Positions 21,604-31,191 of a DNA stretch of 64,000 nt are shown here, one piece after another (positions within the stretch are counted from its first letter, which is position 1; each line of letters opens with the position of its first letter). The notes beneath the pieces were generated by a model that was not told where the DNA came from, searched no databases, and worked only from the letters and a program-made list of their open reading frames with translations. Source of the DNA: Aporrectodea caliginosa (taxonomy: Eukaryota; Annelida; Clitellata; Crassiclitellata; Lumbricidae); assembly GCA_020284085.1 (NCBI GenBank), contig JACEVL010000499.1, forward strand, positions 105,001-169,000. The letters run 5' to 3'. Made by a program: the position numbers and the translations under genes.

Positions 21604-23034
21604 TCAACAGAAATCGCAAATAAAGACACCGCCTTCATATGCGGTGCATTTTTCATGCCACCATTTACCGCATGGACCACTGCAACCAATCCAGTCTTCA
21701 GTTGGTGGGTGAACGTACACCTCATCGCAAGCAGGACAAATATCCTCTGACTCTTTTTGTTTTTTAACCATTTTTTTCAATGTTTCTTTGGCAGATTTCT
21801 CAGTTTCTGTGGCACTTTCACCTTCCAGTTGCAGACGCCTTTTCGCAAGTTTCTTGGGAGGTTTGGGCACTGTGTTGTAATCAGGTCGTCGGCCCCTTTC
21901 AAACCCTACAGAAACCTTTTTACCCGTATTATTAACGTTACTTTTGACACGTTCCTTTCCATTGCTGGGCTTTTCCCCAAGTGCCTTGTCAACTTTTTTG
22001 GCAATCTTTGGTTTCTCTTTCTCAATGAGCTGCTGTTTGAATGGTGATGCAGTTATTAAGGAAGCTTTCTGCGCTCTTCCATTGCCAGCTCGTCTCGTAG
22101 TTGCTTTTGGTAAAAGTCGTATCATTTCAGGAGTTATACCTTGTGTCAACCTACTTGGACCTGGAGTACTAATAAACACATCAGGATTTGTTGGCAAAGG
22201 AGAAGCATCTGCAGTGGTCATATCTGGTTGAGCATCAGGATTTGTTGGCAAAGGAGGAGCATCTGCAGTGGTCATATCTGGTTGAGCATCAGGATTTGTT
22301 GGCAAAGGAGGAGCATCTGCAGTGGTCATATCTGGTTGAGCATCAGGATTTGTTGGCAAAGGAGGAGCATCTGCAGTGGTGATATCTGGTTGAGCATCAG
22401 GATTTGTTGGCAAAGGAGGAGCATCTGCAGTGGTCATATCTGGTTGAGCAACAGAATTTGTTGGCAAAGGAGGAGCATCTGCTGCAGTGGTGATATCTGG
22501 TTGAGCATCAGGATTTGTTGGCAAAGGAGGAGCATCTGCAGTGGTCATATCTGGTTGAGCATCAGGATTTGTTGGCAAAGGAGGAGCATCTGCAGTGGTC
22601 ATATCTGGTTGAGCAACAGAATTTGTTGGCAAAGGAGGAGCATCTGCTGCAGTGGTGATATCTGGTTGAGCATCAGGATTTGTTGGCAAAGGAGGAGCAT
22701 CTGCAGTGGTCATATCTGGTTGAGCATCAGGATTTGTTGGCAAAGGAGGAGCATCTGCAGTGGTGATATCTGGTTGAGCATCAGGATTTGTTGGCAAAGG
22801 AGGAGCATCTGCAGTGGTCATATCTGGTTGAGCATCAGGATTTGTTGGCAAAGGAGGAGCATCTGCAGTGGTCATATCTGGTTGAGCATCAGGATTTGTT
22901 GGCAAAGGAGGAGCATCTGCTGTTTTTCGAATGCTTCGACCACCAGCAATCATATCACGAGCTGCTCGTCGAAGGTCTTCGGTACATCCGACCATCCTGT
23001 TTGTTTTTCGCTTGCAATGTCTGACCATTGTCAC
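21604..23034 (-). CDS. pogo-like transposase derivative: HTH start, 18-residue repeats, PHD-like finger
   Basis: The 476-residue ORF begins MTMVRHCKRKTNRM and GRSIRKTA, the opening of the Psq-type helix-turn-helix seen in pogo/Tigger transposases. The frame then enters 14 tandem units of DAPPLPTNPDAQPDMTTA (about residues 39-290). It resumes with ITPEMIRLLPKA, a Lys-rich stretch, and a C-terminal PHD-like finger (CPAC, C-G-P-C, HEKC, CDFC), all found after the DDE domain in this family. The DDE core and most of the DNA-binding domain are absent. The whole frame is open. It is either a relic or a novel repetitive protein. Confidence 0.75.
   Translation of the reverse strand: MTMVRHCKRKTNRMVGCTEDLRRAARDMIAGGRSIRKTADAPPLPTNPDAQPDMTTADAPPLPTNPDAQPDMTTADAPPLPTNPDAQPDITTADAPPLPTNPDAQPDMTTADAPPLPTNPDAQPDITTAADAPPLPTNSVAQPDMTTADAPPLPTNPDAQPDMTTADAPPLPTNPDAQPDITTAADAPPLPTNSVAQPDMTTADAPPLPTNPDAQPDITTADAPPLPTNPDAQPDMTTADAPPLPTNPDAQPDMTTADAPPLPTNPDAQPDMTTADASPLPTNPDVFISTPGPSRLTQGITPEMIRLLPKATTRRAGNGRAQKASLITASPFKQQLIEKEKPKIAKKVDKALGEKPSNGKERVKSNVNNTGKKVSVGFERGRRPDYNTVPKPPKKLAKRRLQLEGESATETEKSAKETLKKMVKKQKESEDICPACDEVYVHPPTEDWIGCSGPCGKWWHEKCTAYEGGVFICDFC
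22185..22925. repeat. 54-bp coding minisatellite
   Basis: About 14 near-identical units of 54 bp, two of them 57 bp with an extra GCT/Ala and a NSV variant. The order M, I, NSV recurs (units 4-6 and 7-9), showing higher-order duplication. Both unit lengths are multiples of three and keep the minus-strand frame. Confidence 0.95.
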
Positions 23035-24059
23035 ATATTATCCTGCAATCAATACATTACAATAACATCATTAAGATTACTTTGCCAAGTTTAAATTTAG
23101 TTTCAGTTTACTGGATCAACAATGGAAAGGGGCAAGATCGTACACCAGACATGGGGCAAACGCGCGCGAACGATCTTGCCCCGATCGCCTTTGCCCCATG
23201 AATGGCGTTTCTGTAAGGACAGCCATTACTACTTATTACGGACAGATATGAACTCGGGTCTACCTACTGAAATATCATTTAATCTTGCCTTCATCCATAT
23301 CTACATAGCGTTTCTCGTTAGCGCGCACGCAAATTGGACAATCACGTTTTCAAATTTTACAAATATTTTACGAAAATCGATGAAAACAAAGTTTACCTTG
23401 TGGATTTGAAGTAATACGACTAACCGCTTCAATCTCCTGTCGAAACAATGATCGTGTCTAGGTCATCACGCATGCGCTGTAGCATAGACTTAGTGTGAGC
23501 TGTTCAGGGCCTGTTCTCATTGAACGTTCTTGCCCCGTGCGCGCCTTTGCCCCATTATACCCTATTGTGTACGATATTATTTTACTTACATATTAGGGTG
23601 ATTCGCGTAATGTAAGAGAATGTCTATTGAGCTTTATTGTTTCATAAACGGTTTGAAATTTTTGACGATTTGTTTAAAGTTGATTGAAAATATCTGTGAT
23701 ATCTTGAGCATCTGGTCTTCTGTTCATAGTCTAGCTGCAACTCTCGAAAGCGTAAACTTCAAATTTCTAAAGAGCCATTCGAAATCTTAGCGCATAACAC
23801 CAGCTGATTCACGAGCACTGAGCTTATTCACGAGCGCCGACTGTACGTGTCCCTGGCTATGAGGCTGTCTGGCTGTCTAGCTGCTTGTCCCTCTGTCTGT
23901 AATTCTGTCTGTCTGTCTCCTTGTTGGTCCGTGCATTTATCGGTCTTTCTATCTGTATTTTATTCTGCCAAACTCTATGCATACTATCATGTATATATAT
24001 ATATATGGCTTTCTGTATGTCTGTCTATTTGTCTGTCTGTCTGTCCTCTTGTCTGTGTC

Positions 24060-24310
24060 TATGGGGCGGAAGATGGTTGAATGCTAACATGATGGAACGA
24101 AGATATGAAGATTGTGGGCTCGATACCCGCTAGTCTCATAAGGTTCCTGGGGCGACCACAAAATGGGCAGCAGGGCAGATGGGAGCCTTGCAGGCTGCCA
24201 TACAGTTAAATTCGACTCCTGTTAAACTTATTATCATCTGCCACTACTATATCATGAAATTTTACTGGGTACTTGTCAGTTTGAATTAACAAACGAATGT
24301 GATTTTAGTC
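24060..24310 (+). mobile_element. tRNA-derived SINE
   Basis: It starts GGGGCGGAAGATGGTTGAA and has a B-box-like GGGCTCGATACCCG near 24115-24130. The family core is GCAGGGCAGATGGGAGCC, with CATACAGTTAAATTCGACTCC and a TGTCAGTTTGAATTAACAAACG end. Confidence 0.7.
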
Positions 24311-24700
24311 ATGTGATGCAATACGATCTGTGATGTATTGTAACAATAAATGCAACAACCATACTGTAGCGGATAAATGCATGCAAGTGAATGCATAGTA
24401 CCGGATCGGTAATTAAATTTTTTTTATGTACACGTATTTGTATGTACATATGTGCGAGTTTGTATATGCAGTAATAATATTCTTCTTCATTAATTCAAAC
24501 AGACAATTAAAGTAAGTAAGTATATTCTTTAATATATATGTGCAGTCTTTTCCCCAGTCAAGCTTCTACTAGGCCTAACATTCTATCATAACAAATGATC
24601 TGAAAGACCACCACGATAGCTCGTAGCTGGGAAATGGCGTGACATCCATTCCAACGGGCAGCGGTGTAGAAAGACATGTTCATTTACATTCATAATAATA
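24310..24700. other. Intergenic, nothing recognised
   Basis: AT-rich sequence without coding or repeat signal that I can name. Confidence 0.4.
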
Positions 24701-24704
24701 TTAT

Positions 24705-25470
24705 AGAGGCTAAATAATCGTCAGTATAACACAACAATACCGCGATTCTTTTGACTATGTATAGCACGTGGCCCCAGGCCGTATTTAGGGGGTTTTGGGT
24801 GTTTAAACACCCCGAAATTAAATAATGTGTAATATAAATATTGCATTTACTAACATATACAGTGTAAGAACTAAGAGCACTCATGTAAACTTAGATGATG
24901 CAGCTCTACAATGCTTGGAGAGCTCACAGCGCTCTTCCAAACCCTTTATAGACGGTTGACTTGGTTGCTTGTCAGCTTGTTCAAGAACGAGTAAACACCC
25001 CCGAAACAAAATCCTGGCTACGGCCTTGACGTAGCCTGTTATTACTGCTCTGCCATGACTCAAGTCTAGCCTTAGGCAAAAAATATGATAACAGACCCGA
25101 CAGGGTCGTCCACGGGGTGATCGTTTGTCATCCTCACGTGCTCCCAGGTCCGCCAACACCACTCGCTCGAACTCGTTACACTAGCCGCACCCATCGTTTG
25201 AAGTCGACGCCGCCGCAAACGAAACCAGAAACAGGATCTAGGATGATCGAAGGCTAATTATGTTCAATGTAGCTAGAAAGAAACAAACTTTATCAGTATT
25301 GTTTTGAATCCCTTCCAAGTACGGTCGAGATTTTATTGTGGTCAAAGCGAATAGTCTGATCAACCGGCGAAGAGCGACGACCATGTTACTTGATCACCAA
25401 GGATCTATGATCGCGCGTCATTCACCGTCGTTCTTTGATCATGATCACCCTTGATCCATAGCGCTTGGAT
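24705..25470 (+). promoter_or_regulatory. Conserved 5' flank of receptor gene B
   Basis: It aligns with 110-620 of gene A plus the 25 bp before the ATG. The only large break is the MITE at 24774-25028, which landed next to the shared CACGTG E-box (24765-24770) and moved it about 255 bp further from the start codon. Confidence 0.5.
24774..25028. mobile_element. hAT-like MITE in gene B 5' flank
   Basis: Inverted ends CCAGGCCGTA and TACGGCCTTG, plus internal GGGTGTTTA/TAAACACCCC motifs, are flanked by ACGTGGCC (24766-24773) and ACGTAGCC (25029-25036), an 8-bp duplication with one change. Gene A has the empty site. Confidence 0.7.
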
Positions 25471-25474
25471 CATT

Positions 25475-25538
25475 ATGAGGATTTTCGTCATAGCTTCGCT
25501 GCTGGTTATTCCACTCGTTCGAGCGGAGAACACGATAG
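25475..25538 (+). CDS. Receptor gene B exon 1: signal peptide
   Basis: The exon encodes MRIFVIASLLVIPLVRA then ENTI, nearly the gene A signal peptide. It is 64 nt in phase 1. The donor G|GTGTGT is weaker than in gene A (GTGAGT). With exons at 29223, 31943, 35365, 36773 and 38724 it gives 474 residues; with the last exon at 42204 instead, 527 residues. Both forms close in frame. Confidence 0.78.
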
Positions 25539-25620
25539 GTGTGTGATCTCTTCTCTTCTATGTCGTTGTATGTATGTACCTCTGTCTCTGTGTCTCTGTC
25601 CGTTTGCTTATTTCTGTGTT

Positions 25621-25654
25621 ACCCTATGCTTAGACGTCTGTCTAAGCATAGGGT
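25621..25654. repeat. Perfect 15-bp-arm hairpin in intron 1
   Basis: ACCCTATGCTTAGAC, a GTCT spacer, then its exact reverse complement. In gene A the left-arm counterpart is present but the right arm is different, so the second arm looks copied from the first after duplication. Confidence 0.85.
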
Positions 25655-25699
25655 AATTTGTTGGGAGTTTGTGCGTTTGTTTAAAACAGCCCTATCAAA

Positions 25700-25985
25700 T
25701 AAATCGATCAGTCTATTAAGCCATTCATTCATCCATTAAGGCAGTCTGTTATTAATCAAAATCAATCAGTTATTCAATCAATGAGTCAGTATTTATTCTA
25801 TCAGTCAGTTATTTAGCCAGCAAGTCAGTTAGTCAGTCAGATAGTCAATCAGTCAGTTAGTCAGTCAGTTATATAATCAATAAGTGAGTCAGAATTATTC
25901 TATAAGTCAGTTACTCAATCAGACACTCATTCAATCAGTCACTCATTCAATCAGTCACTCAGCTATTCAATCAATCAATCATTTT
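25700..25985. repeat. Degenerate (CAGT)n/(AATC)n repeat
   Basis: Counterpart of 1240-1600 in gene A intron 1. Confidence 0.8.
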
Positions 25986-26033
25986 ATTTCTTGAAACATT
26001 TTCAAGCCAATATATATTGTATTTATATATACA

Positions 26034-26076
<43 letters not shown>

Positions 26077-26279
26077 CATGCAAACGTAGACACAGGAATC
26101 AAAATTTGAATAAACCATTGGAACGCAGGCGAAGGGGCCTCAGAAGGGATAACAATAATTACCAAGCAGTAAATATGGACAGAACGGACATCTTAAAGTG
26201 TCTTAGAACAAATAACTAAACAGTACTGTGTCATTCGCAAAGGGAACACTATAAGATCAAATCGTAAACTCTTAACTAC

Positions 26280-26760
26280 TAAGCTTAGCAGAACGTTTAG
26301 TTTACTTCTCATTGATTAAATATGATCGAAGATTTTTTAAATATTTGTAAATTAGATGCCTGTTTAGTGTTGTGAGGAAGCGAGTTGCAAAATAAGGGAC
26401 CGATAAATCTTATACAAAATTTACGAGTTAGAAATGCGCCTGTACGCTACGATACGATCCAGAGTTTCTAGTATAATATGGATGTACGTCGGAGCCCTCC
26501 TGGAAAAGCACCGGTAAACCTTTGGTAAGAAGTTGTGGTCAAAGCGATGGAAGACATACCTGATGCTTATTAATGTTGCAAAACCTAAGAATCTGGAGTT
26601 CGGTAAATAATGGGCCCGTATGAGAGACACGGGGACCTCTAACGATGATTTGCACCACTCTCTTCTGTAGTAGCACTAATTTACTTAATCTTGTATTTGA
26701 GGCATAGTTAGTCAATGAATTCACCAAGCCTGTGGTACATGCCTTTCTCATAAAACTCTG
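26280..26760 (-). mobile_element. LINE fragment shared with gene A intron 1
   Basis: The minus strand carries LLQKRVVQIIVRG and a C-terminal region like that at 2405-2760. It is truncated relative to the gene A copy. Confidence 0.65.
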
Positions 26761-27169
26761 CGAAGAAAGGAGGGATGATTATCGGCCAGTAATTTCCTGG
26801 ATTGTCAATTTCTCCCTTCTTAGTTACAGGGCAACATTTGCTATTTTTATGGCTGAGGTAGGCCTTAGTTTTATGAATGGGTTCGTTCTATAGTCCGTAA
26901 TCTGGGGAAGACCGAGGCTATAATGTTACAGGGGTTATATGTTATAACGATAATATCCCAAATTTATGGTGTTTGCTGATTTGTAGTGTATATCTGTGTT
27001 CTAGCGCATGCGCACAGTTAGCCTGCAGGTATAATGGCGGAACTGTTGATATATTTGACAGCGTGATCAATTTAGGGCAAATAAACGTTTTTTGAGCAGA
27101 TATCTTTTTCAAAGGTAAGTGCGAACTTTGTTACTTTGTTACTTCTGCGACCAATTTTAGTACTTCGGG

Positions 27170-27417
27170 GCGCGGTGGTGTAGGGGTATGTTCGGTGCCT
27201 TTCAGCCGAAGGGTTGCGGGTTCGAATCCACCTCAAGCCGTCGCGTAGGGACCCTGGGCAAGTCCTTCACTCGCAATTGCTCATGCGCTTCGGCGTGAAA
27301 CTCCGATTCAGTGTCCGCGCTGTAGTCGGGAGCGCCTCTGAGTAGAAATCTTGAAGGGGCGCTATAACAAGTGCTCATACATGTACATACATACATACAT
27401 ACATACATACATACATA
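27170..27417 (+). mobile_element. tRNA-derived SINE with LINE-like 3' hairpin
   Basis: The head reads like a tRNA: A-box TGGTGTAGGGGTA and B-box GGTTCGAATCC (27230-27240). The body ends in GGAGCGCCTCTGAG, AGAAATCTTGAAG and GGGCGCTATAAC, the same stem-loop found at the 3' ends of the CR1/L2-like LINEs here. The tail is (CATA)n. It is a SINE, not a functional tRNA gene. Confidence 0.85.
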
Positions 27418-27879
27418 CTTCGGTTTTCATATCCTGCGTGTTGGTGGCATGGTGATATGTGGTTATAAACAGAATATTACTAGCGATGTAGCTTGACCGT
27501 TGTATGTGTAAAAGCTTGTTGTTTTCGAAGATGTGCCTAGGGGCTATATGTTACATTTGTAACATATAGCCCCGTATTATTAACTTGTGCTATTGACTTA
27601 TTGGTCTATGTAGGCCAATGAGTCTTGATTGCTGTGTCAACTAACATAATTTATTGTCATCTACGTGTCAGGCCTATAGGCTACTACATTGCTCGATTTG
27701 CCTTTGTTACTCATTAGGATTTTTGTTGTTTCTGTTTATGCTTAGGCTATTGCAGACCAATAGTAGGCCTATCATAATAACGTATGTATAAAATTAATGT
27801 AATTTTTGGATTTATTAATAGGCCTAGGCCTTTATTGTTTGTTCGGGAAGTGGTGCTGTGACTGATCATCAGTATTGTC

Positions 27880-28330
27880 TCATCACACCACAGATAATTC
27901 GACAATTCCTTGTTGCTGAGCCTCGAGTGCAGAAACCAGATGGTCGAAAGCGTGGAAAATCTTCGATACTGACCGACACTCCAGTGAAAAACGCACTGGC
28001 CGAGGCACATCGAAACAAAAATTAACGAGTCGACCCAGGTGCAAGGGAAAACTTAAGCAATAAACTAGCAAATAATGGATCTACGAGTATGACCAACACC
28101 AAAGGAAAGAAATCTGCTCCGAAGAAATCTGCTCCGAAAACCTGCAAAGAGTTCAGTTACGAAAAACAGCGACAATTATAATAAATCTAAGAAAACGGCT
28201 TGCCTGGTTTGCGGCGAATCGTTCGATGAGGACTGGGTACAATGCCTAGAATGTGGTGAATGGACACACGACAATTGCACTGATGGAAACGATTATTATG
28301 TATGCCACAGCTGTTATGACTCTGACTAGG
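27880..28330 (+). pseudogene. pogo-like transposase C-terminal remnant
   Basis: One frame reads KRGKSSILTDTPVKNAL before a stop at 28022-28024, the segment after the DDE domain of pogo/Tigger-like transposases. A later frame reads CLVCGESFDEDWVQCLECG, WTHDNC, YVCHSC before TAG, the C-terminal PHD-like finger. Stops and frame changes separate the parts, so it is not functional. Confidence 0.7.
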
Positions 28331-29222
28331 CCTAAGCTTAAGTAGACCCATTTAACTGATTTCTAATTAAACTAGTAGTTCAGTTTATTTTTCGTCGTTT
28401 TTATTTCATCAACTGTTGAAGAACTTCAGACTTTACACAGGCCTAATCAGTTCTGAATAATCTTTTATATTGTTGGTGATGTTCCTGTTTAATAATCACT
28501 TTAAATTTACTGTAAAATGTCAATTCTACCTGTGTAACATTGCAACCCCGGGGAATGTAACATGTAACCCCTTCATCGGGGTTATTTGTTACATTCCAGT
28601 AGCTTGCCTAACACCAATATTGCATAAAATTCATTAACTATTAACCAAATCTACTGTGACCAATTTCTGTGTAACATAATGAAGTACTAAACCCCTTGGT
28701 CTTAGGAAAACTCAGGTGCTGAGGAACGGCCAATTTAAAAAAAGTGGGAATTGTAACATATAGCCCCGGTATCCCCTACATTTACAGAAATCAATGAGCA
28801 GTTAATAATTCCAGTTAATTTATGGGATTACATTTATATGGGGGTTAGCAATAGCTGGATAAATTTCATTTACACCGCTGCTATGAGTTAAGTGCAGAGA
28901 ATTACTTAGATTTATAATTTCTTCCAATAATATCTTTATTCAATCAGTCAATCAGATATTCAGTCAGTCAGTCAGTAAGTCAGTTTTTCAGTCAGTCAAC
29001 TATTCAATCACTGAATCAGTTATTCAATCAGTTCGCTGCATTACATTGTATGCTGTTGCATTGTATTGCATTGTATAGTCTTCTTTTGTTCTGCATTGCA
29101 CTTTATTGCATCGCATGGCATAGTATTCTTTTGTGTTGCATTGTTTCTTATAGTAAGTTATTCCACAATATAGTATAGTGTAGTATTGTATTGTACTGTT
29201 TTGTATTTGTATTGTATTTTAG

Positions 29223-29510
29223 TAGCCACCAACGTGTGCCATCTGCAGAGGAAGATAATTAGCTGCAGCAACGATAGTGTCATCTACGTCGACTCCGCTC
29301 GATACGGTCGGATGAATGCAGACAGTTGCCTCAGAAACACCAGTGTAGGTCATCTTAACTGTTCCGCCGATGTGCGCCTCTACCTCGAGAGAAAATGCTC
29401 TGGTCGTCGGTCGTGCCCGCTGGAATGGGACCCAGTCCTCTACAAATCCAACCATAGGTGTCCAGCTGACCTCAGGAATTACCTGGAGGTCAGTCACCAC
29501 TGCGTACGAG
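29223..29510 (+). CDS. Receptor gene B exon 2: SUEL-type lectin domain
   Basis: It has the same length and phases as the gene A exon. It carries the YGR motif (SARYGRMNADSC), eight cysteines and the YLEVSHHC end. Most changes from gene A cluster in the N-terminal strand and around RRSCPLEWDPVLY, the latter close to the family's sugar-binding loops, so specificity may differ. The acceptor is TTTTAG|TA and the donor G|GTAAGA. Confidence 0.88.
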
Positions 29511-29579
29511 GTAAGAGTGCCTTTCGTTTTAATCGATATCACCAACAGACCCGGCATAAACTGATTACTAAGAAGTAGA

Positions 29580-30066
29580 GGCAGAGTCGGAGGCGGTGGC
29601 AGAGGCTGAGGCAGAGGAGGATGAAAAGGAGGAGGAGAAGGAGGAGGAAGAGGCACCGGCACAAGCAGAGGAGCAGGAAGAAGAAGAAAAAGAAGAAGAA
29701 GAGGAGGATGTGGAGGAGGAGGGGAGGAAGAGGAAGAGGAAAAGGAAGAAGAAGAAGCGAAGAAGAAAAATAAGAAGAGGAGAAGAAGAAGAAGAAGAGG
29801 AGAAGAAGAAGAAGAAGAAGAAGAAGAAGAAGAAGAAGAAGAAGAAGAAGAAGAAGAAGAAGAAGAAGAAGAAGAAGAAGAAGAAGAAGAAGAAGAAGAA
29901 GAAGAAGAAGAAGAAGAAGAAGAAGAAGAAGAAGAAGAAGAAGAAGAAGAAGAAGAAGAAGAAGAAGAAGAAGAAGAAGAAGAAGAAGAAGAAGAAGAAG
30001 AAGAAGAAGAAGAAGAAGAAGAAGAAGAAGAAGAAGAAGAAGAAGAAGAAGAAGAAGAAGAAGAAG
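29580..30066. repeat. Purine-rich tract with a long (GAA)n repeat
   Basis: Irregular GGAGGA/GAAGAG sequence grades into an uninterrupted GAA repeat of about 260 bp (29806-30066). It lies about 70 bp downstream of the lectin exon on the sense strand and is absent from gene A. GAA/TTC tracts of this length can form triplexes. Confidence 0.95.
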
Positions 30067-30255
30067 AGCAGCAGTTTCTTAAGCTTCATTCCCATGAATG
30101 AGTCAGCTATGGGTATGAAGTGTTGGCGACTTCATTCTCTTAGCCTCGACATATGAAGACGGGTGGCCACTAGCCAGTGCACTCCCTCGCCGTCTCATTT
30201 TCCCACCAACAATGTACGGTCATTGTACTCATTATAGCTCTAAATAAATCACGCC

Positions 30256-30415
30256 GATAGGTCAATCAATCAATCATAGAATTTATATAGCGCCTCTTCA
30301 AGGGCTCTACTCAGAGGCGCTCCCAAGCCAGGCCTGATCATACAGAAAAGTCTTCAATTGGGCGTAGAAGGAAACCGAGTGAATGCGAGGAGATAACCGA
30401 TAACTGTCAGTAAGT
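30256..30415 (-). mobile_element. Severely truncated LINE 3' end
   Basis: The minus strand ends in the GGAGCGCCTCTGAG/AAGAGGCGCTATATAAAT hairpin and an (ATTG)n tail at 30260-30276. The same end as 60496-61140. Confidence 0.75.
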
Positions 30416-30638
30416 CATTATCAGTCAGACAGTCAATTAGTCAGTCAATCAAACAGTTATTCAGTTAGTCAGTCACTCAGTCAGTCAAGCAGTGAGTCAG
30501 TCACTCAGGTAGTTAATCAATCGGTCATTCAGTCAGTCAAGCAGTCAGTCAGTCAACAAACCAACCAACGAATCAAGCAGTTACCTAACAGCTGCTGAGT
30601 CCGTAACGCGTAATTATATCGATGCATCTATTCGTCCA

Positions 30639-30712
30639 TTCTTTCTCTCGTTCATCCATCAATAGATTTAGGCTATAGCCTAAATCTATTGATGGATGAA
30701 CGAGAGAAAGAA
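30639..30712. repeat. 74-bp perfect palindrome
   Basis: The arms 30639-30675 and 30676-30712 are exact reverse complements with no spacer, centred on GGCTA|TAGCC. It lies within CATC-repeat surroundings in intron 2 of gene B. Confidence 0.92.
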
Positions 30713-30774
30713 CGAGAGATTAGTATACTAATCGAATAATTCAAACGCCGCTGATCCGCGAAGCATACATTAAT

Positions 30775-31190
30775 TCGTCGATCCGTCCGTCCGTCCGTCC
30801 ATTTATTTATTTATTTATTTTAATTAACTAATTAATTAATTAATTCATTCATTCATTCATCCATCCATTCATCCAGTCATCCATTCATCCATTCATTCCT
30901 GTCTCATCCATTGATCAGAACATTCCTTAATAAGTAAATCCATTAAACCATTCTGACATGCACCTGCCATCCTTTCATCCACTTACCATTCCATCCATTC
31001 ATCTATTCATCCACACATATTTTCCCCTTCATCTATTTATTTATTCATTCATCTCCATCCATCAATTTATCCATTCGTCCAGTCATCTATTTATCCATTC
31101 CAGCATCCATCCATCCATCGATTCAACCGTTCATACATTCATCTAATAATCCATTCATCGTTCAATTTATCTATTCATCCAATCGTCTAT
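30775..31190. repeat. (CATC)n/(TTTA)n simple repeats
   Basis: Mixed CCGT, ATTT, AATT, CATT and ATCC repeats. The same succession (CCGTCCGT, then AATTAATT, then CATTCATT, then GATCAGAACATTCC) recurs at 36950-37200. Confidence 0.85.
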
Positions 31191-31191
31191 T

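Larger units (their letters stand above)
21339..23562 (-). mobile_element. pogo/Tigger-like (Tc1-mariner) element with catalytic core lost
   Basis: Ends GGGTGTAATGGGGCAA and TTGCCCCATTATACCC (one mismatch) are flanked by TA at 21337-21338 and 23563-23564. Extra GGGGCAAGAnCGTT-like motifs occur in both orientations close to both ends (21525-21590, 23125-23200, 23524-23550), perhaps transposase-binding sites. It carries one minus-strand ORF. Confidence 0.8.
26929..28769 (+). mobile_element. Second pogo-like DNA transposon, decayed
   Basis: Ends CAGGGGTTATATGTTA and TAACATATAGCCCCGG are flanked by TA (26927-26928, 28770-28771). Internal inverted copies of the same end motif occur at 27540-27573 and 28556-28603. 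It contains remnants of the transposase C-terminus and an inserted SINE (27170-27417). Gene A lacks it at the corresponding place. Confidence 0.75.

Noticed and set aside
22185..22925. CRISPR-like array
   Set aside because: Units are contiguous without unique spacers and lie in animal DNA; it is a coding minisatellite.
22141..23094. 317-codon plus-strand frame over the 54-bp repeats
   Set aside because: Shadow of the minus-strand pogo-derived ORF, which has recognisable domains at both ends.
27175..27245. Functional tRNA gene
   Set aside because: A- and B-boxes are present, but the sequence continues into a SINE body with a LINE-type 3' hairpin and (CATA)n tail, and no clean acceptor stem is evident.
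29568..30156. Long Lys-rich and Phe-rich open frames
   Set aside because: They are translations of the GAA/TTC microsatellite and have no start context or family signal.
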